Shown: positions 24,930 to 30,623 of the stretch, piece by piece
How the letters are laid out: each line of letters starts with the position of its first letter
Numbering within the stretch: position 1 is the stretch's first letter
Source: a virus
Length of the DNA stretch: 45,692 bases
Strand: one strand, 5' to 3'
Virus record (IMG/VR): IMGVR_UViG_3300036770_003106
Span: 1-45,692 of that record
Notes under the pieces: generated by a model
Told to the model about the DNA's origin: nothing
What the model saw: the letters and a program-made list of their open reading frames with translations, nothing else
The model's database searches: none
Position numbers and translations under genes: made by a program

Positions 24930-25275
24930 CAAGGAACTTGTCTATGGCGTTAATGAGCTCCGCCCTGTCAGTGTATTTGTCGTAGAAATCTTCTGCTTCA
25001 TTTAGCGTCAACCCAACCCATTGCTTCTTTGGTGGTGCGGTAAACACAGGCTGCGGGTTGAACACCTTGTCCTGTGGCTTTTTGCGGAAGTACGCGTGCC
25101 CGGTTCCGGTTGTGTGCATCCACGCAATTGGCTCTTGCTCAGGTTGCGCTAGTGCTTGGCGCAGGGCATTACGCGCTTCGCGTACTTTCTGATCGCAAAC
25201 GTCATCGTAATCTTCGTCTTCGTACTGAGCAAAGACCAGCGCCTCAAGCGCCAACTTCATAGCTTCACGGCTCAT
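24913..25275 (-). CDS. MSREAM-type accessory protein
   Basis: A 120-residue protein starting MSREAMKLALEALVFAQYED, with an acidic insert, then ARNALRQALAQPEQEP, IAWMHTTG, PVFTAPPKKQWVGLTLNEAE and the end FLEEKNT. It is the most diverged of the three tandem paralogues. ATGA overlap on both sides indicates a single translation chain. The function is unknown. Confidence 0.6.
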   Translation of the reverse strand: MSREAMKLALEALVFAQYEDEDYDDVCDQKVREARNALRQALAQPEQEPIAWMHTTGTGHAYFRKKPQDKVFNPQPVFTAPPKKQWVGLTLNEAEDFYDKYTDRAELINAIDKFLEEKNT

Positions 25276-25463
25276 GATTTACCTCCTGCGGTTTTGAGCA
25301 TTTCAGCACCATGGCGCGTTAAAAGCTCGGCGGCTTTTAAGCGATCGCGTGCGGGGGTGTTCTCATCACGCATGATGCTGAGTAGGGTTTCAAAAATCTC
25401 AAGTTGAAGTTTGTTTTGAAACTTCAAAGCGAGCTGCCGAGCGGGTTCTGGTAGAGCGTTCAT
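25272..25463 (-). CDS. Small helical protein
   Basis: A 63-residue protein starting at the ATG at 25463, which has AGGAG seven bases upstream. It is two helices: ARQLALKFQNKLQLEIFETL and DRLKAAELLTRHGAEML. The second helix resembles segments seen in small phage DNA-binding proteins, but no family is certain. Confidence 0.55.
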   Translation of the reverse strand: MNALPEPARQLALKFQNKLQLEIFETLLSIMRDENTPARDRLKAAELLTRHGAEMLKTAGGKS

Positions 25464-25714
25464 GCGGCGTCTCCTGCGTGTAGTTTCCACTGCTCAACGA
25501 GTTCGGGCTGCCGGGCATACCCCGCCGGGAGCATCTCCGCTTTTATGTGCTCGGGTATGAGCGGCAACGGTGCCCAGGCCAACGCCCACGCACCCCAGGT
25601 CCCAATCACGCATACGCCCCCTCGGTTCAGGAGGAGCATCTTCACCCCTAACGGCGGGGACTCTTCGGCGGGCAGTCGCCACGTGGTCTGACCCGCGACG
25701 TAACTTTTCACCAT
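25460..25714 (-). CDS. Unknown small protein
   Basis: An 84-residue protein starting at the ATG at 25714, which has AGAGGAG upstream; the longer open frame is Arg-rich and has no ribosome site. It contains TTWRLPAEESPPLGVKMLLL, a hydrophobic Trp-rich stretch (GTWGAWALAWAPLPLIP), and a helical end. Strand-rich, possibly a small beta domain. The function is unknown. Confidence 0.5.
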   Translation of the reverse strand: MVKSYVAGQTTWRLPAEESPPLGVKMLLLNRGGVCVIGTWGAWALAWAPLPLIPEHIKAEMLPAGYARQPELVEQWKLHAGDAA

Positions 25715-26022
25715 CTTTGTTTCTCCTCTTTGTGCGTGAGTGCGACCACCCGATCGCGCAGCTCGTCCAACTGAGCGAGCAGTTCCTGTAGCTCCGTGGC
25801 GTGCACCATGACGTAGTCGTCGCGTTGCGCCAGTTGGCGCACCACCGCCAACGAGCCGTCGTCTACAGAAGCGTCTAGGAACCCTTCGCAAAGGCACACG
25901 TAACGTCCGGCACTGTGGCTGGCGTTGCGGTCGAAACCGTGGGGGTGCGCGGGATCTTGTGAGCAGCTCGGCTCGTCATCGAGGTTGCCGGGGTCGCCGC
26001 GCATGTTGCGTTTCTTTTGCAT
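25708..26022 (-). CDS. Unknown protein with Cys-rich middle and coiled coil
   Basis: A 104-residue protein. The N-terminal half has Cys and His residues (SCSQDPAHPHGFDRNASH, VCLCEG), which could bind a metal. The C-terminal half is a helix with heptad character (ATELQELLAQLDELRDRVVALTHKEE). The ATG has GGAG upstream. Found directly after the PLP enzyme gene with 16 bases between. The function is unknown. Confidence 0.5.
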   Translation of the reverse strand: MQKKRNMRGDPGNLDDEPSCSQDPAHPHGFDRNASHSAGRYVCLCEGFLDASVDDGSLAVVRQLAQRDDYVMVHATELQELLAQLDELRDRVVALTHKEEKQRW

Positions 26023-26038
26023 TTTCAGTTCTCCATAG

Positions 26039-26950
26039 TTATCGTAAATCTCTTTTATCGTTCCAATCGCGTTGGCTATCGACGGGTATATCTTTCACGG
26101 CATCGTGTTGAGCTTGGATGATAGCGTCAGAACCAACGTTGATGAATATAGCACCGGGTGCTGCATACTGTTCGAAACTCTTCCAACACTTAGCATCATA
26201 GTTTACGGTGGAGTCGAACGGCGGGCGCAGCTCTTCGGCTACCGGTTTCAGGAACGGCAACGCAGATCCAATGATCTTTGCGTGGCCGATTTCGCCGGGT
26301 TGCATGTTTCGCGCAACCGCGATGCCTTTGCATTTAACATTCGGCCAAGCAATCTGAAACGCCCGGATAGCGGTGCCCGTCGAAACGCTCATCCAGACTT
26401 CGGTAGGGTCACCGCCGATTTGTTCGCTGATTTGAGCAGCCAGCTTTACAATGCCTGCGGTCACTAACGGTGCCTTGGACAAACCGGGCGGCAAGTACTC
26501 AGCACCGTGTTTTTCAGCCCATGCTTTTGCCCAACCGTTCAGGTTCGGCATGCGGACGATCTTGGCGAATCGCAGCTCAGCACCATGGTAAAGCAAAGCA
26601 CGTTGGTGCACCGACGGCTCTTTGGCTGCAGGGCAAAAGAAAACACATTTCTTGCCGTACAGCTTCCCGAGCGTGGCAATCGCGTTGGGGGCCATGCCGG
26701 CCCGAGGTGCTACGTAAACGAGTTTGTCGCTCTGGGTTTGTGCGATAAGCTGCTCGGCTCCATAACCTTTGAGGCTGATCTGGCTCAAATCGCCTCGAAA
26801 AATCCAGCGATTGCCGTGCGAGGTAACGACTGGCGGCGTTAGTTTAGACACGAACCCGCTACTCATCGACAAGTAATGTTCGCGTGCTCGATGCACGTCC
26901 ATTCCGGGCGGCATATCGCGGTTGGTGCGGTCTTCGGTTACTGTGAACAT
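26039..26950 (-). CDS. Fold-type II PLP-dependent enzyme, candidate hypermodification decarboxylase
   Basis: A 303-residue enzyme of the TrpB/ACC deaminase fold. K61 in LSQISLKGYGAEQL is the likely PLP lysine; PRAGMAPNAIATLGKLYGKK (82-101) is the asparagine-loop equivalent, with Asn at 89; SVSTGTA (188-194) is the phosphate-binding loop. PLP enzymes of this kind occur in phage thymine hypermodification systems, where one type removes the carboxyl group of the amino acid fixed to DNA. It lies 9.6 kb upstream of the kinase-transferase cassette in the same operon. The ATG has GGAG nine bases before it. A standalone amino acid enzyme is the main alternative. Confidence 0.72.
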   Translation of the reverse strand: MFTVTEDRTNRDMPPGMDVHRAREHYLSMSSGFVSKLTPPVVTSHGNRWIFRGDLSQISLKGYGAEQLIAQTQSDKLVYVAPRAGMAPNAIATLGKLYGKKCVFFCPAAKEPSVHQRALLYHGAELRFAKIVRMPNLNGWAKAWAEKHGAEYLPPGLSKAPLVTAGIVKLAAQISEQIGGDPTEVWMSVSTGTAIRAFQIAWPNVKCKGIAVARNMQPGEIGHAKIIGSALPFLKPVAEELRPPFDSTVNYDAKCWKSFEQYAAPGAIFINVGSDAIIQAQHDAVKDIPVDSQRDWNDKRDLR

Positions 26951-26964
26951 GCGGTTACTCCAGT

Positions 26965-26981
26965 GGGGGTCGATTGGCCCC
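26965..26981 (-). promoter_or_regulatory. Weak intercistronic G/C hairpin
   Basis: A short GGGG/CCCC stem with a loop of about 8 bases lies just upstream of the PLP gene's ribosome site. It resembles the hairpins at 17879 and 27590. Only four to five pairs form, so it is weak. Confidence 0.3.
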
Positions 26982-26986
26982 GATTG

Positions 26987-27373
26987 TCAGAACGAAGGAT
27001 CTTCATACTTCTCGCGATGCCCGAGCCGCAGCCCGCAGCTGCTAGCCTTTACGAGGCGCTTAGTCTCGGGGTTTACAAAGTGCTCGGCCCACTGGCCGTT
27101 CTTCATCTTGCGGAAGATCCGCTTGCAGTTGTCGGGGTTTTGTGTGTACTCGTATTGCTGCGACTCGCTCATGCCGTTGGAGTCAACGCGCTTGTAATCG
27201 TCGTCCTGCACGACAATGTAGCGCTTGGCCATGTTGACCTCGACAACCGTGCAGGGGTTGCGATCGGTCCACGAAAGCAAGGTTGCTGGCATCCCCACGT
27301 AAGGGGGCTCGCCCGTGGTGCGGCTTGAAAGAACGTGGTTGACGAGGCTTCCGGTTTGTGTGCCTAGTTTCAT
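26987..27373 (-). CDS. Conserved phage protein of unknown function
   Basis: A 128-residue protein starting MKLGTQTGSLVNHVLS, then VGMPATLLSWTDRNPCTVVE, RYIVVQDDDYKRVDSNGMSE, a Trp-rich strand block (KNGQWAEHFVNP) and a final SCGLRLGHREKYEDPSF. I recall similar proteins in many phages, always without a function. The pattern suggests a beta-rich SH3-like domain with a conserved C-terminal YxDPSF-type end. It lies immediately upstream of the PLP gene. Confidence 0.65.
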   Translation of the reverse strand: MKLGTQTGSLVNHVLSSRTTGEPPYVGMPATLLSWTDRNPCTVVEVNMAKRYIVVQDDDYKRVDSNGMSESQQYEYTQNPDNCKRIFRKMKNGQWAEHFVNPETKRLVKASSCGLRLGHREKYEDPSF

Positions 27374-27567
27374 GTTAGTGCTCCTTCAGATTTAGCGATA
27401 AGCGCATGGTGAGAGGCCCGCGAAAATGCGGTTCCAAACTGCGTGCAGCAGCCCACGACGCGATCGTCTTTGCTGTCGACGATGTAGTACAGGTTCTTGC
27501 CAGCGTGCCATACTTGAAAGCGACCATCGGCACCTTTGAACTTCCATGTTTTTCGATCGTCGTTCAT
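27370..27567 (-). CDS. Small unknown protein
   Basis: A 65-residue protein with TWKFKGADGRFQVWHAGKN and YYIVDSKDDRVVGCCTQF, alternating strands that suggest a small beta sheet. Its stop overlaps the next ATG (ATGA). The leader before its ATG holds CAGGAGAACTCATAAC, the common ribosome site of this operon. Confidence 0.55.
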   Translation of the reverse strand: MNDDRKTWKFKGADGRFQVWHAGKNLYYIVDSKDDRVVGCCTQFGTAFSRASHHALIAKSEGALT

Positions 27568-27589
27568 GTTATGAGTTCTCCTGAGTTGA

Positions 27590-27605
27590 GGGGGCCGTAG
27601 CCCCC
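27590..27605 (-). promoter_or_regulatory. Intercistronic G/C hairpin
   Basis: GGGGGC (27590-27595) pairs with GCCCCC (27600-27605) around a 4-base loop, between two small genes. No T-run follows on the minus strand; likely an mRNA processing or stability element rather than a terminator. Confidence 0.5.
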
Positions 27606-27610
27606 GAAGT

Positions 27611-27814
27611 TTACTTGTGGATGATGTTGGCGAAGCGGGTGCCCAACTCGACCTCTTTGACAGTGTCGTAGCCCCTCACACCGCAGTCACGCTCGTCAGC
27701 GAAGACGTAGTCTTCGTCGAGGGTCACGATGATGCTGTTGCCTTCAGCACGCTCATCATCGATATGCTTGACCCAGAGGCGGGTGTCGAGAATCTTCTGA
27801 AAGGTTTTGTTCAT
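27611..27814 (-). CDS. Small unknown protein
   Basis: A 67-residue acidic protein (WVKHIDDERAEGNSIIVTLDEDYVF; YDTVKEVELGTRFANIIHK). The leader holds CAGGAGAACTTATAAC before the ATG. Early position suggests a host-takeover or regulatory role, but nothing in the sequence proves it. Confidence 0.55.
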   Translation of the reverse strand: MNKTFQKILDTRLWVKHIDDERAEGNSIIVTLDEDYVFADERDCGVRGYDTVKEVELGTRFANIIHK

Positions 27815-27853
27815 GTTATAAGTTCTCCTGAGTTATTGAGTTAGATGTAGTCT

Positions 27854-28036
27854 TCAACGATCTTCGATGGATTCGATTGACTCGACTTCGATGTCGTGGT
27901 CGTCAGCGTTGGGGTAGTCACTATCGTAAAGCTCTTCGATGGCGAGCTCAGCAGCTGCTTCAGCATTCTCGGCTTCGACTTCGATACGCACAAAGCTGGT
28001 TAGACGCAGCTCGACTTTGAATGTTTTCTTTTCCAT
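27854..28036 (-). CDS. First gene of the leftward operon, small acidic protein
   Basis: A 60-residue very acidic protein starting MEKKTFKVELRLTSFVRIEVE, then AENAEAAAELAIEELYDSD and an acidic end. It looks like a strand pair followed by a helix, as in small ferredoxin-like folds. It is the first gene after the leftward promoter at 28087-28115, so it should be among the earliest expressed; strongly acidic early phage proteins sometimes mimic DNA, which is speculation here. Confidence 0.6.
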   Translation of the reverse strand: MEKKTFKVELRLTSFVRIEVEAENAEAAAELAIEELYDSDYPNADDHDIEVESIESIEDR

Positions 28037-28086
28037 GTTTAGTTCTCCAGTTAAGTTATTGAGTTGTTTCGTTTACCACTGAACGA

Positions 28087-28115
28087 ACTATAGTGCACTT
28101 TTGTGCGGTTGAAAA
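28087..28115 (-). promoter_or_regulatory. Leftward early promoter
   Basis: On the minus strand TTTTCA (28110-28115) and TATAGT (28087-28092) are 17 bases apart, 51 bases before the first leftward ATG. The spacer contains GCAC-TTTT-GTGC, a small inverted repeat that could be an operator. Confidence 0.55.
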
Positions 28116-28208
28116 GGAAATGATTCAAGCAGCCGCCGGGCGGTTCAATGGGGCGGTTGAGCGGCGTTGAATGACCCGCAATGAGCCTGAACGAGCAGCC
28201 GTTTGGGC

Positions 28209-28265
28209 GATCGTTCGGGGTGATCGTTCGGCCAAACGATCGACCAAACGATCGACCGAACGATC
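28209..28265. repeat. Iteron cluster 1
   Basis: Five exact copies of the 7-mer GATCGTT/AACGATC begin at 28209, 28222, 28235, 28247 and 28259, spaced 13, 13, 12 and 12 bases. The first two point one way and the last three the other. Two direct copies of AAACGATCGACC lie at 28234-28257. Spacing near one helical turn would put bound proteins on about the same face. Confidence 0.85.
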
Positions 28266-28369
28266 GGTTTCAGAGTGGCTAAAACGTTCGACGGTCAATG
28301 GTTGCCATTGGGGAGGTAGCATGTTGCCGCTGAGGACTTAAAAACGACCGTTCGAGGAACCCCAAAAGT

Positions 28370-28421
28370 GATCGTTCGTTTGGTTTGATCGTTCTTAAAG
28401 AAACCGACCAAACGAACGATC
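28370..28421. repeat. Iteron cluster 2
   Basis: Three exact copies of the same 7-mer begin at 28370, 28387 and 28415; the first two are GATCGTT and the last AACGATC. A related AACGGTC occurs near 28449. Spacing is wider than in the outer clusters. Confidence 0.75.
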
Positions 28422-28525
28422 GATTTTGAGGGTTGAAGGGAGATACCGAACGGTCGTGTTTGGGAGCTGAACGGCAGGGGTTGAATCTGTGCGTAAACGT
28501 TCCCTTGTCGCTCTGATCGGCTGCG

Positions 28526-28557
28526 GTGTGGGGGAGGCCTAAAGGCGCTCCCCACAC
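28526..28557. other. GC-rich hairpin in the control region
   Basis: The arms 28526-28539 and 28544-28557 form GTGTGGGG-AG-GCC against GGC-CT-CCCCACAC with one bulged G on each side and a TAAA loop. No T-run follows, so it is not a terminator. A structured origin element or RNA control site is possible. Confidence 0.6.
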
Positions 28558-28599
28558 ACACTCCGCACAATCCGAGCGCCTGAGCTTGCGGTGGCGAGC

Positions 28600-28657
28600 G
28601 ATCGTTCGGTCGGCTAATCGTTCGAACGATCGACCAAACGATCAAAACCGAACGATC
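28600..28657. repeat. Iteron cluster 3
   Basis: Four exact copies of the 7-mer begin at 28600, 28625, 28637 and 28651, plus a near copy AATCGTT at 28616. GAACGATCGACC and AAACGATCAAAA stand as adjacent 12-base units. The cluster ends eleven bases before the -35 box of the rightward promoter. Confidence 0.85.
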
Positions 28658-28667
28658 GAAAATATGG

Positions 28668-28696
28668 TTGCCGACTGCGAAAAACGTGGGTATAAT
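28668..28696 (+). promoter_or_regulatory. Rightward promoter before the terminase genes
   Basis: TTGCCG (28668-28673) and a perfect TATAAT (28691-28696) are 17 bases apart. The predicted start point, about 28702-28704, lies 2-4 bases before the TerS ATG at 28706, so the message would be nearly leaderless. Confidence 0.55.
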
Positions 28697-28705
28697 CCGG
28701 CGAAT

Positions 28706-29179
28706 ATGAAAGTAGAAAAACCCTTGCAAGAAAAAGCTCCGGGCGAAAAGCGCCGCTCTGGAGGTGCGCAGCCCGGTGCGGGCCGACCGGCGTTTGTGCC
28801 GACGAAGACCGAGCGGGAGCTGGTCGCGACGCTCTCGGGGTATGGGTTGCCGCAGGATCAGATTGCGATTTTGGTCCGCGAGGGCATCGACCTCAGCACC
28901 CTGCGTAAGCACTTTGAGCGGGAGCTGCTGCTCGGAAAGGCGCACGCCAACAGCAAAGTCGGCAAGACGCTTTTCACAAAAGCCGTTGAGGGCGACACGG
29001 CCTCGGCCATTTGGTGGTCGAAGACGCAGCTGCGTTGGGCCGAAACCCATCGCATCCAGCACGCCGGAGCGGACGATGGGCCGCTGCGGGTTGAGGTAAA
29101 CGTATTTGACGAGATTCTGAAAAACATCGAGCTCAAACGGCGCACGTCCGATGAGGGCGGCGGTAGTGGGCGCGGCTGA
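28706..29179 (+). CDS. terS: Small terminase subunit
   Basis: A 157-residue protein. The N-terminus is basic and flexible (EKRRSGGAQPGAGRP), a common lead-in for phage small terminases. Residues 35-100 form a helix-turn-helix region (LVATLSGYGLPQDQIAILVR, IDLSTLRKHFERELLLGKAH), and AIWWSKTQLRW is typical of the family. It recognises the packaging site and loads the large subunit. It overlaps the large subunit gene by 29 bases. The start is the ATG at 28706; no ribosome site is visible and an ATG at 28663 is an alternative. Confidence 0.78.
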   Translation: MKVEKPLQEKAPGEKRRSGGAQPGAGRPAFVPTKTERELVATLSGYGLPQDQIAILVREGIDLSTLRKHFERELLLGKAHANSKVGKTLFTKAVEGDTASAIWWSKTQLRWAETHRIQHAGADDGPLRVEVNVFDEILKNIELKRRTSDEGGGSGRG

Positions 29180-30623
29180 TTCGGCGCTCCGGGACCTGCT
29201 GCAAGACGCAAAGCTGCGCGAAGAGTTCGGCCGGCTACCGCTCGAGCGGCAAGCCGCCTGGGCGTGGCGGGCGCTGTGGCTTTCGAAGGCGCACCTGCAT
29301 CAGCTACTGCCCGAGGGCGAATGGTGGAGCATATGGTTGATGTTGGCGGGCCGGGGCGCGGGCAAAACCCGCACAGCGGCCGAGCAGGTCGGGTGGTGGG
29401 CGTGGACCTACCCGAAGACTCGGTGGCTAGTGGCGGGGCCAACCTCAGCTGACGTGCGGGGCACGTGCTTCGAGGGCGACTCGGGCCTTCTGACCGTGAT
29501 ACCCGAGCCGCTCGTCAGCGAGTACAACAAAGCGCTGCACGAGATCAAATTGATAAACGGCAGCCTAATTAAAGGCATTCCGGCCTCGGAGCCCGAGCGC
29601 TTTCGGGGGCCGCAGTTTCACGGCGGGTGGTGCGATGAGCTGGCGGCGTGGGAGTACCTTCAGGAGGCGTGGGATCAGATTCAGTTCGGGGTGCGCCTGA
29701 AGCTCCCCGACATGAAGTCCCGCCTGCTCATTACGACGACCCCCAAACCCCGCGACCTGATTGTTGACCTCATCAGTCGCGAGGGCGCGGACGTCACCCT
29801 GACCACCGCCAGCACGTACGCGAACGTTGAGAACCTGAGCGACAACTTCAAAGCTCAGATCCTGGCTTACGAGGGCACTAACTTAGGGCGGCAGGAGATC
29901 CACGCCGAGGTGATTGACCCGGAAGAAGGCGGCATCGTCAAGCGCGATTGGTTCAAGCTCTGGGCGGCGGGCAAAGAACTCCCGCGACTTGAGTTTGTGT
30001 TGCAATCGTACGATTGCGCCTACACTGAGCGGACGATCAACGACCCCACCGCTAGCATTACGTTCGGCGTGTTCAAGCCGCAGGACGGCCCCCTGAGCGT
30101 GTTGATCATTGACGCGTGGCAGGATCACCTCCAGTACCCAGACCTGAAGCCTAAGGTGATTGATGAGTATGAGATCATCTTCGGCGAGGGGCGTAACGCC
30201 AAGAAGGTCGACTTGGTGCTCGTTGAAGACAAAGCGGCGGGCATCGTCCTGATTCAGGACCTTCAGCGAGCGCACGTGCCGGTGCGGGCGTACAACCCCG
30301 GCAACGCCGACAAGGTGCAGCGGCTCAGCATCGTCGCCAACATCGTCCGGGCGGGCCGGGTCTACATCCCGGAGTCTAGCGTTCGGACGGGCTACGTCCG
30401 TGACTGGGCCGAGGGCATGATTACGCAGATATGTAGCTTCCCCAACGCCACGCACGATGACTTTGTGGATGCCTTCAGCCAGGCGCTCCGCTACTTGCGC
30501 GACGCCGGGTGGCTGAACATTGACCCCGCTCCCCGCGACGACTACGACCCCGAGGATTACATTGACGCCCTCAATGACTCGGACGACTACACCGGACCCA
30601 AGGTGAACCCCTATGCCGCCTAG
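29151..30623 (+). CDS. terL: Large terminase subunit (ATPase and nuclease)
   Basis: A 490-residue packaging motor. Walker A is AGRGAGKT (66-73); Walker B ends in D162-E163 (HGGWCDEL). ITTTPKP (194-200) is the coupling motif. The nuclease domain carries D288 (SYDCAY), E359/D360 (LVEDKAAG) and D436-D437 with D440 (HDDFVDAF). Length and motif order match full TerL proteins. It drives DNA into the portal and cuts the concatemer. It overlaps TerS and the next gene, which starts eleven bases before its stop. Confidence 0.93.
   Translation: MRAAVVGAADSALRDLLQDAKLREEFGRLPLERQAAWAWRALWLSKAHLHQLLPEGEWWSIWLMLAGRGAGKTRTAAEQVGWWAWTYPKTRWLVAGPTSADVRGTCFEGDSGLLTVIPEPLVSEYNKALHEIKLINGSLIKGIPASEPERFRGPQFHGGWCDELAAWEYLQEAWDQIQFGVRLKLPDMKSRLLITTTPKPRDLIVDLISREGADVTLTTASTYANVENLSDNFKAQILAYEGTNLGRQEIHAEVIDPEEGGIVKRDWFKLWAAGKELPRLEFVLQSYDCAYTERTINDPTASITFGVFKPQDGPLSVLIIDAWQDHLQYPDLKPKVIDEYEIIFGEGRNAKKVDLVLVEDKAAGIVLIQDLQRAHVPVRAYNPGNADKVQRLSIVANIVRAGRVYIPESSVRTGYVRDWAEGMITQICSFPNATHDDFVDAFSQALRYLRDAGWLNIDPAPRDDYDPEDYIDALNDSDDYTGPKVNPYAA

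Larger units (their letters stand above)
28037..28705. other. Divergent control region, candidate replication origin
   Basis: A 670-base gap between the two diverging operons, with no credible gene: open frames here have no ribosome site or family likeness. It holds twelve exact AACGATC/GATCGTT motifs in three clusters, a GC-rich hairpin near 28526-28557, and outward promoters near each end. This is the only gap over 300 bases in the window. Such a layout is typical of a phage origin and regulator-binding region. Confidence 0.7.

Noticed and set aside
28125-28557. Minus-strand open frames in the control region
   Set aside because: They consist of translated iterons, lack a ribosome site, and have no conserved blocks.
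28209-28657. CRISPR array
   Set aside because: Repeat units are only 7-12 bases, occur in both orientations and with 5-6 base gaps; no spacer pattern and no cas operon. The single Cas4-like nuclease belongs to the recombination module.
28526-28705. Upstream extension of the TerS frame to 28526
   Set aside because: The extension would translate the hairpin and iterons; the TerS-like sequence starts at the ATG at 28706.
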